Positions 42,437-48,210 of a stretch of 48,210 nucleotides of DNA are shown one piece after another (within the stretch, counting starts at the first letter, position 1; every line of letters begins with the position of its first letter). The position numbers were made by a program, and so were the translations under genes. The stretch covers positions 1 through 48,210 of the forward strand of contig CANPYK010000017.1 in assembly GCA_947588605.1 (NCBI GenBank), in the 5' to 3' direction. The notes beneath the pieces are model-generated. The model was not told the DNA's origin. It searched no databases and was given only the letters and a program-made list of their open reading frames with translations. Origin of the DNA: an uncultured Oscillospiraceae bacterium. GTDB lineage: Bacteria > Bacillota > Clostridia > Oscillospirales > Oscillospiraceae.

Positions 42437-43447
42437 TTATGGTATAATACGCTCGACGGTAAGATCAGGGAGGGGGCGTTCGAGGAATTTGACGGTTTTG
42501 AGGGCATATTCCGCTTTCAATGCTTCGATGTTGGCGCGTTTTTGGCCGGTGGCGGCGGAGGTGCGGCCGGGGGGGACGGCGAAGAGGATGTCCGCTCCCC
42601 TGTCGCGCTTTGTGAGCAGGGCGCGCTCGCGGGTGAGATAGCGGCGGGAGAGGACCAGTTCGCCAAGGGCCGGGTGGTAAGCGCCGGCCACAGCTTCGCC
42701 GGCGGACAGGTCGTCGGTGGGGTTGAGGCCCAGGCGGACGATGGGGATATGGGCGGCGTCGAAGAGCTCGGAGATCTCGGCACACCAGTCCACGGCCTCC
42801 TCCACCGTGTTTTCCCGGTAGAGACCGGCGCGCCAGAGGTCATAAAGCGGCGTATCCCGGAGGATCACCGTGGGGTAAAGGCGTACGCCGTGGGGGGAAA
42901 GCTCCGTAAAGCGGCGGGCGGTCATGAGACTCTTTTCCCGGGTGTCGCCGGGAAGGCCGGTCATCATCTGGAGGATGAGCTCAAAGCCGGCGGCCTTGAC
43001 GTGCGCGGCCGCTTTTTCCGCGTCCCCGGCGGTGTGGCCTCGGCCGGACAGGCGCAGGACCTCGTCGTCCATGGACTGGACGCCCAGCTCCACGGTGCGC
43101 ACGCCGTAGGCGCGCAGGAAGTCCAGCGTCTCGGCGTCCACCGCGTCGGGGCGGGTGGAAAGGCGGATGTCCGCAATCGCTCCCGAGCGGATATAGGGCT
43201 GTGCCGCCTCCAGAAGCTCCCGCTGGCGCGCGCGGGGAATGGCCGTGAAGCTCCCGCCGTAGAAAGCGAGAGTGGGCGGCGTCTCCGGATTTGACCGGGC
43301 AAGGCCCTCCTCCACCGCGCGGCGGACGTCCCGTGCCGTGGCGGGGCTTTGCGCGCCGGAGACGCGGCGTTGGTCGCAAAAGACGCACCTGTGCGGACAG
43401 CCCAGGTGCGGGACGAAGACGGGGATGATGGCGCGGCGGGCCTTCAC
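42437..43447 (-). CDS. Elp3-like radical SAM protein
   Basis: A 336-residue protein starting at GTG 43447, which overlaps the rnc stop as GTGA with GGAGG 9 nt upstream. The cluster motif is CPHRCVFC in FVPHLGCPHRCVFCDQRRVSG, followed by LAFYGGSFTAIP and VELGVQSMDDEVL. It resembles the short Elp3/YtqA-type proteins encoded beside rnc and smc in clostridia, with no acetyltransferase domain. The substrate is unknown; a tRNA or RNA role is inferred from context. Confidence 0.85.
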   Translation of the reverse strand: MKARRAIIPVFVPHLGCPHRCVFCDQRRVSGAQSPATARDVRRAVEEGLARSNPETPPTLAFYGGSFTAIPRARQRELLEAAQPYIRSGAIADIRLSTRPDAVDAETLDFLRAYGVRTVELGVQSMDDEVLRLSGRGHTAGDAEKAAAHVKAAGFELILQMMTGLPGDTREKSLMTARRFTELSPHGVRLYPTVILRDTPLYDLWRAGLYRENTVEEAVDWCAEISELFDAAHIPIVRLGLNPTDDLSAGEAVAGAYHPALGELVLSRRYLTRERALLTKRDRGADILFAVPPGRTSAATGQKRANIEALKAEYALKTVKFLERPLPDLTVERIIP

Positions 43448-44115
43448 CGCAGGGCCTCCAGGGCCTTGGCGGCGGCGTGCTGTTCGGCGTCCTTCTTGCT
43501 CCGGCCCTCCCCCGAGGCCAGGAGCTCGCCGTTGAGCCACAACTCCACGGTGAAGCTCTTCATGTGGTCCGGGCCCGATTCCCCGGCGGGGCGGTATTCC
43601 AGGACCTGGTTATTCTTCCGCTGGACAAGCTCCTGGAGCTCGGACTTCCAGTCCCGGTCCGGGTGGGTCTCCCCCGCCTCGAAGTGGTCCAGGAGGAACC
43701 GGCGGATGAAAGCGGCGGCGGCGTCGATGCCCCCGTCCAGGAAAATGGCGGCGATGACCGCCTCCACCGCGTCGGCGGTGATGGAGGGGCGGGTGCGACC
43801 GCCGCTGTGCTCCTCCCCACGGCCTAAAAGGAGGCTGTCGCCCAGCCCCAGATCGGCGGCCACGAGGCTTAAAGAGCGCTCGCAGACAAGCTCCGCCCGC
43901 AGGCGCGTCATGCGCCCCTCGGGCAGGTCCGGGAAGCGGGTATAGAGGTACCTCGCCACCACAAAGCCCAGCACCGCGTCCCCCAGGAATTCCAGCCGTT
44001 CGTTGCAGGGGCCGGCGGCGCGGTTTTCGTTGGACCAGGAGCTGTGGGTCAGGGCGGTGTGCAGTAAGGAGGCGTCGCGGAAGGCGTAGCCGATCTTTTC
44101 CTCAAGCGGGCTCAC
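43444..44115 (-). CDS. rnc: ribonuclease III
   Basis: A 223-residue RNase III: catalytic signature NERLEFLGDAVLGFVVARYL (about 39-58), a second acidic block TADAVEAVIAAIFLDGG, then a dsRNA-binding domain ending KKDAEQHAAAKALEAL. It processes rRNA and structured mRNA. Starts within the plsX stop (4-nt overlap) and shares GTGA with the next gene. Confidence 0.97.
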   Translation of the reverse strand: MSPLEEKIGYAFRDASLLHTALTHSSWSNENRAAGPCNERLEFLGDAVLGFVVARYLYTRFPDLPEGRMTRLRAELVCERSLSLVAADLGLGDSLLLGRGEEHSGGRTRPSITADAVEAVIAAIFLDGGIDAAAAFIRRFLLDHFEAGETHPDRDWKSELQELVQRKNNQVLEYRPAGESGPDHMKSFTVELWLNGELLASGEGRSKKDAEQHAAAKALEALR

Positions 44116-45149
44116 GGCGTTTCCTCCTTCTCCGGGAGCTTCATGTACTCGATGTTGGCAGCGATCTCCTCCGCCATGGGGCTCTCGGCGGCCTCCATGG
44201 CCTGACGGACGGCGGAACGGATGGCGTAGGCCTTCGAGGAGCCGTGGGCCTTGATGACGGGCTTCTGGATGCCGAGAAGCGCCGTGCCGCCCACCTCCTC
44301 GGAGTTCAGCTGCTTTTTGAGGGCCATGAGGTCCTTCTTGAGGATGAGGGCCGCCAGCTTCGACAACGCACCCTTTTTCAGCATCCCCTTGAGCTCCCGC
44401 ATGAAATAAAGGCCCATGCCCTCCACGGACTTGAGGAAGATGTTCCCGGCAAAGCCGTCGGACACCAGCACGTCACACACGCCGTCCATCACGTCACGGG
44501 CCTCCACGTTGCCGATGAAGTTGATGCGGCCCTGAGCGCCGGCGTCCTTCAGAAGCCTGTGGGCCTCCTTGTAGAGCTCGCTTCCCTTGGTCTCCTCCGC
44601 GCCGATGTTGAGAAGGCCCACACGGGGGGCCTCCAGATGCCGGACGGACTTCATGAAGAAGCTTCCAAGGAAGGCAAACTGCAGGAGATACTCCGGGGTA
44701 CACTCGGCGTTGGCGCCCACGTCCACCATGAGCGTCCCGCCGTTGCCCGGTGTGGGGAGGATGGGGGCGAGGCAGGCGCGGCGGACGCCCTTCACGCGCT
44801 TGACCACCAGCGTGGCACCGGACAGGAGCGCGCCGGTGGAGCCGGCGGAGACCATGGCGTCGGCCTTGCCGTCCTTGAGAAGGCGCAGGCCCACGGTCAT
44901 GGAGGAGTCGGGCTTCGCTTTAGTGGCGGTGGCGGGGTCGTCCTCCATCTCGATGACCTGGGAGGCGTTGGCAATCTCCACATTGGCGGGCAGGTCGCCC
45001 TCCCCCAGCTCCTGGAGGGAGCGCAGAATGTCCTCCCCACGGCCCACAAGGATGATGTCCACGGGAAATTCCCTGGCCGCCATCACGGCGCCCTTGACGA
45101 TCTCCAGAGGGGCGTTGTCCCCGCCCATGGCGTCCACGACGATCTTCAT
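44112..45149 (-). CDS. plsX: phosphate acyltransferase PlsX
   Basis: A 345-residue enzyme that makes acyl-phosphate from acyl-ACP for phosphatidic acid synthesis. It has MKIVVDAMGGDNAPLEIVKGA at the start and the conserved VSAGSTGALLSGATLVVKR and VDVGANAECTPEYLLQFA blocks. AAAGAGG precedes ATG. acpP, often between plsX and rnc, is absent from this position. Confidence 0.97.
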   Translation of the reverse strand: MKIVVDAMGGDNAPLEIVKGAVMAAREFPVDIILVGRGEDILRSLQELGEGDLPANVEIANASQVIEMEDDPATATKAKPDSSMTVGLRLLKDGKADAMVSAGSTGALLSGATLVVKRVKGVRRACLAPILPTPGNGGTLMVDVGANAECTPEYLLQFAFLGSFFMKSVRHLEAPRVGLLNIGAEETKGSELYKEAHRLLKDAGAQGRINFIGNVEARDVMDGVCDVLVSDGFAGNIFLKSVEGMGLYFMRELKGMLKKGALSKLAALILKKDLMALKKQLNSEEVGGTALLGIQKPVIKAHGSSKAYAIRSAVRQAMEAAESPMAEEIAANIEYMKLPEKEETP

Positions 45150-45182
45150 AAGAAAACCTCTTTCTTGCTTTATTTCTTACGT

Positions 45183-45211
45183 TGTATATAATTTCAGAAC
45201 AGCTCGTCCAA
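45183..45211 (-). promoter_or_regulatory. possible promoter of plsX
   Basis: On the minus strand: TTGGAC (45206-45211), a 17-bp spacer and TATACA (45183-45188), overlapping the end of the aph-like gene. The match is partial. Confidence 0.35.
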
Positions 45212-45997
45212 AAGGAGATACCATCTCAGCTTTTCCCGGTCGGGACGGATACCCAGGGCCTCAAAGAGGCGGTCCGAGTCATCGGGCCTTGTGACGGAGG
45301 CGTATTTTCCCGTCAGGTTGTCCCGCAGACTGCGGCGGCACAGGGCGATATCACGCCAGCGGTCGCCGACGCCGGCGTCGCCCAGGTCGATGAAGCCGGA
45401 GACGCCTGTCTCGCTGAGGAGGATATTGGGTAGGCAGAAATCGCCGTGGGACAGCACCGGGTCGTAGTCCGGGCGGTTTTGCTCCAGCCAGCAAAGCAGG
45501 GACTCCGGGTCCTTGAAGCCGCCGGGGCCGAAGGTGGCGGGGTCCGTATGGTCTAAGTCCGCAAGGCCACGCTCTACGCGAAGGCGCGCCTCCATAAGCT
45601 CCGTCTCCCGGTCGCGCGTCACGGGGCAGTCCGAGATGTCCGTGTCCCAAAGCATCCGCATGGCCTCCGCAAGGCGCTGGGTGAGCAGCCGGGGCCTGTC
45701 CAGGAAGAAGGCGTCGCACGCCATTATCCCCTTTAGTCTGGTCATCAGCAGGAAGGTCCTCCCCTCCTGCTCCTCGCATTCGATCACCCGCGGCGCCGGG
45801 ACCTTCCCCTGAAGCCACCGGAGGATCGCGGCCTCCCGCAAGCTCCACGGGGCGGAGGGCTGGATCTTCAGGACCATATCCTCATACATTCGCACGGCGG
45901 CGCCGGACTGGCCGATGGCGTTCTCCGTGTACGCAAGGCCCCGCGTTCTCCGCTCGATGCCGGGAGGAAGGGGCAATTGACCGATGGGCTCCCTCAT
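45194..45997 (-). CDS. APH(3')-like aminoglycoside O-phosphotransferase
   Basis: A 267-residue protein whose catalytic parts are complete: Lys44 (VLKIQP), Glu55, HGDFCLPN with Asp186 and Asn191, and GFIDLGDAGVGDRWRDIA with Asp204. The HGDxCLPN and IDLGxxGVxDRxxDIA wording and the end LLDELF resemble APH(3') enzymes that phosphorylate kanamycin-type drugs, closer than generic kinase-fold proteins. Its start overlaps the trmFO stop by 4 nt, so it is translated with a housekeeping gene. Whether it confers resistance is not shown by sequence. Confidence 0.8.
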   Translation of the reverse strand: MREPIGQLPLPPGIERRTRGLAYTENAIGQSGAAVRMYEDMVLKIQPSAPWSLREAAILRWLQGKVPAPRVIECEEQEGRTFLLMTRLKGIMACDAFFLDRPRLLTQRLAEAMRMLWDTDISDCPVTRDRETELMEARLRVERGLADLDHTDPATFGPGGFKDPESLLCWLEQNRPDYDPVLSHGDFCLPNILLSETGVSGFIDLGDAGVGDRWRDIALCRRSLRDNLTGKYASVTRPDDSDRLFEALGIRPDREKLRWYLLLDELF

Positions 45998-47310
45998 GTC
46001 GTTTGATCCGTGATCCCGCCGGCAAGGGTATCGACGATCGACAGGCTCCGGGCCGAAAGCTCGGCGTTTTTGTTGCGCTTGCCGCGGACGCGGTGGTCCA
46101 GGGGCGGGATGAGGCCGAAGTTGATGTTCATGGGCTGGAAATCCCCCACACTGCCGGAGGAGACGTAGAGGGCCAGGGCCCCCAGGGCCGTCTCCTGAGG
46201 GAAGTTGACGGGCTCCTCGCCCAGAAGCTCACGGGCCGTCTCGATGCCTACCAGCATCCCGGAGGCGGCGGACTCGATGTACCCCTCCACGCCGGTCATC
46301 TGGCCGGCGAAGGAGATGCGGGGGTCGGACCTGAGGCGATAATAGCGGTCCAGGAGCTTCGGGGAATTTAAGTACGTATTGCGATGCATCACGCCGTAGC
46401 GGACAAATTGAGCGTCCCTGAGGGCCGGGATCATGGAGAAGACCCGGCGCTGTTCGGGAAAGCGCAGGTGCGTCTGGAAGCCCACCAGATTATAAAGCGT
46501 GCCCTCGGCGTTGTCCCGCCGCAGCTGGACCACGGCGTAGGGCTCCCGGCCGGTTTTGGGGTCTTTGAGGCCCACGGGCTTTAAGGGGCCGTAGCGGAGG
46601 GTGTCCAATCCCCGTCTTGCCATGACCTCCACGGGCATACAGCCCTCAAAGACGCCGGCATCCTCAAAGCCGTGGAGCGGGGCCTCCTCGGCCCTGGCAA
46701 GCTCGGTAACAAAGGCGATGTACGCATCCTTTTCCAGGGAGCAGTTTACATAATCTGACGTGCCCTTGTCGTAGCGGGAGGCAAACCAGGCAAGGTCCAT
46801 GTCCACGCTCTCCAGCGTGACGATGGGGGCCACGGCGTCGAAAAAGTGCAGGCCCTCTCCCCCGGTGAGGCGGGCGATCTCATCGGCCAGGGGGCCGTCG
46901 GTGAGGGGACCGGTGGCGATGACGACGCGCCCGTCAGGGACGGAGGCGACCTCCTCGTGGCGGACGGTGACGCGGGGGTGGCTTGTGAGCCTGTCGGTGA
47001 CGGCGCGGGCGAAGCCCTCCCGATCCACGGCCAGTGCGCCCCCGGCGGGGACCTTGTGCGCGTCGGCGCAGGACATGATGAGGGAGCCTAAACGGCGCAT
47101 CTCCTCCTTGAGAAGGCCCACGGCGTTGGTGAGCTCGTCGGACCGCAGGGAGTTGGAGCAGACGAGCTCGGCAAAGTCGTCGGAGACGTGAGCCGGAGAG
47201 CGCTTTTGGGGCTTCATCTCAAAAAGCGTCACGTCGATGCCGCGCTGGGCCAGCTGCCAGGCGCACTCGGAGCCCGCGAGGCCCGCGCCCACCACGGTGA
47301 CGGCGCTCAT
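45994..47310 (-). CDS. trmFO: methylenetetrahydrofolate--tRNA-(uracil-5-)-methyltransferase
   Basis: A 438-residue folate- and FAD-dependent enzyme that makes ribothymidine-54 in tRNA. FAD motif GAGLAGSECAWQLA (8-21), the strictly conserved LVCSNSLRSDELTNAVGLLKEEMR, and ASGMLVGIETARELLG near the C-terminus are clear. The topA-trmFO order is typical of Firmicutes. Overlaps topA and the aph-like gene by 4 nt each. Confidence 0.97.
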   Translation of the reverse strand: MSAVTVVGAGLAGSECAWQLAQRGIDVTLFEMKPQKRSPAHVSDDFAELVCSNSLRSDELTNAVGLLKEEMRRLGSLIMSCADAHKVPAGGALAVDREGFARAVTDRLTSHPRVTVRHEEVASVPDGRVVIATGPLTDGPLADEIARLTGGEGLHFFDAVAPIVTLESVDMDLAWFASRYDKGTSDYVNCSLEKDAYIAFVTELARAEEAPLHGFEDAGVFEGCMPVEVMARRGLDTLRYGPLKPVGLKDPKTGREPYAVVQLRRDNAEGTLYNLVGFQTHLRFPEQRRVFSMIPALRDAQFVRYGVMHRNTYLNSPKLLDRYYRLRSDPRISFAGQMTGVEGYIESAASGMLVGIETARELLGEEPVNFPQETALGALALYVSSGSVGDFQPMNINFGLIPPLDHRVRGKRNKNAELSARSLSIVDTLAGGITDQTT

Positions 47311-48210
47311 TCGTCCCCTCCGGCGGGCTTTTTGGAGGAGGTTTTCCTGGTCGTTGTGGTCTTTTTAGCCGTCGATGACTTCTTTGCGGCTGTTTTTGAG
47401 GCGGTTTTGGGGGCCGCGGCGGTCTTTTTCGTAGTCTTCCTGGCGGCGGGCTTTTTGGGGGCCTCCGCCGCTTCGGCGGGTTCGGACGACGCCTCCGCAG
47501 GCGTCTCGCTGGTCTTGCGCTTGTAGCCGCGCTTGTCCTCGGGGACGAAGCGGGAGCACTGCTCGTTGACGCAGAAGGGCTTCTGGAAGCCGCGCCCGGA
47601 TTTTTTGAAGAGGGTGTGGCCGCACTCGGGGCAGTTGTCCTTGGTGGGGACGTCCCAGGTGATGAAGCCGCACTCCCGCCCGCGCTCGCAGGCGTAGAAG
47701 GTATTTCCGTTCCGGCTGGTGCGCTTTAAAATGCGTGAGCCGCACTTGGGGCACTTGCCGGGCATCTCGATGACGATGGGCTTGGAGAACTTGCACTCGG
47801 GGAAGCCGGGACAGGCCAGGAATCGGCCGTACTTGCCGGACTTCACCACCAGCTTCCGGCCGCACTCGGGGCAAACTTCGTCCGATTCCTCATCGGGGAC
47901 CTTGATATGGACGCCCTCCAGGGCCTTTTCGGCGTCGGTGAGGGACTGGTTGAAGCCGCCGTAGAAGTCCGACAGGACCTGCTGCCACTGGCGCTCGCCC
48001 TTCTCCACGCTGTCCAGCGTCTCCTCCATCCGGGCGGTAAAGTCCGGGGAGACGATGTCCGAAAAGCGCTCCTTCATAAGGCCGGTGACCACCTCGCCCA
48101 GGGGCGTGGGGCGCAGATATTTGCCCTCCTTCACCACGTATTCCCGGTCCAGGATGGTGGAGACGGTGGGGGCGTAGGTGGAGGGGCGGCCGATGCCCGT
48201 CTCCTCCATC
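47307..48210 (-). CDS. topA: DNA topoisomerase I, C-terminal part (partial)
   Basis: The last 300 residues or so; the 5' part is beyond the window. It starts in the catalytic core with EETGIGRPSTYAPTVSTI, then carries four-cysteine zinc ribbons (CPECGRKL...CPGFPEC, CPKCGSRI...CERGREC, CPECGHTL...CVNEQC), and ends in a Lys/Thr/Ala-rich tail of about 65 residues. Topoisomerase I relaxes negative supercoils. The basic tail is an extension beyond the zinc domains and probably adds DNA affinity. Confidence 0.95.
   Translation of the reverse strand, partial: MEETGIGRPSTYAPTVSTILDREYVVKEGKYLRPTPLGEVVTGLMKERFSDIVSPDFTARMEETLDSVEKGERQWQQVLSDFYGGFNQSLTDAEKALEGVHIKVPDEESDEVCPECGRKLVVKSGKYGRFLACPGFPECKFSKPIVIEMPGKCPKCGSRILKRTSRNGNTFYACERGRECGFITWDVPTKDNCPECGHTLFKKSGRGFQKPFCVNEQCSRFVPEDKRGYKRKTSETPAEASSEPAEAAEAPKKPAARKTTKKTAAAPKTASKTAAKKSSTAKKTTTTRKTSSKKPAGGDE

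Overview
The window looks like chromosome from a GC-rich, spore-forming member of the Firmicutes, most likely Clostridia close to Oscillospiraceae/Ruminococcaceae. The evidence is the cotJ spore-coat genes, a SpoIIM-like protein beside xerD, the plsX-rnc-radical SAM and smc-ftsY blocks, the nadD-yqeK-rsfS-leuS order, an NfnAB pair, and AGGAGG-type ribosome binding sites in front of most genes. The lineage is inferred from gene content and order; no search was run.

Left part (1-11.9 kb), mostly plus strand: the end of a membrane pyrophosphatase, a GH43 glycosidase, a self-contained ATP-grasp/esterase operon of unknown product, a minus-strand FAD/Rieske oxidoreductase, ogt overlapping a two-DTG aspartic protease, a minus-strand phosphodiester glycosidase, tgt-yajC-TIGR04086, and a SpoIIM-like gene with xerD. 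Middle part (11.9-26.5 kb), mostly minus strand: a frameshifted phosphotransferase, nadC-nadB, an unknown radical SAM/propeller pair, xerC-like-radA-cwlD, the plus-strand cotJAB-cotJC pair, an AT-rich acetyltransferase, nfnA-nfnB, and a membrane-anchored gene whose 5' end is split by a 160-bp MITE.

Right part (26.5-48.2 kb), all minus strand, is core housekeeping. In transcription order it runs topA-trmFO-aph(3')-like, then plsX-rnc-radical SAM, then an accessory cassette (blaI-M56 peptidase, GNAT, ECF sigma/anti-sigma), then smc-ftsY-rdgB-yhbY-nadD/yqeK-lytR-rsfS-leuS, then rpsU. Many junctions are 4-nt ATGA or GTGA overlaps, which implies translational coupling. The accessory cassette has its own promoters and terminators and separates two blocks that are usually adjacent.

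The most notable observations are: a MITE flanked by TTA duplications whose precise removal restores an in-frame start codon; a phosphotransferase gene apparently broken by one base just after its ATG; a terminator hairpin that contains the ribosome binding site of the next gene; a CotJA-CotJB fusion; a single-chain aspartic protease with two DTG halves; repeated TTATGTAAAC boxes at the radA promoter; and two uncharacterised two-gene units (ATP-grasp/esterase and radical SAM/propeller). No CRISPR array, rRNA, tRNA or prophage was seen.
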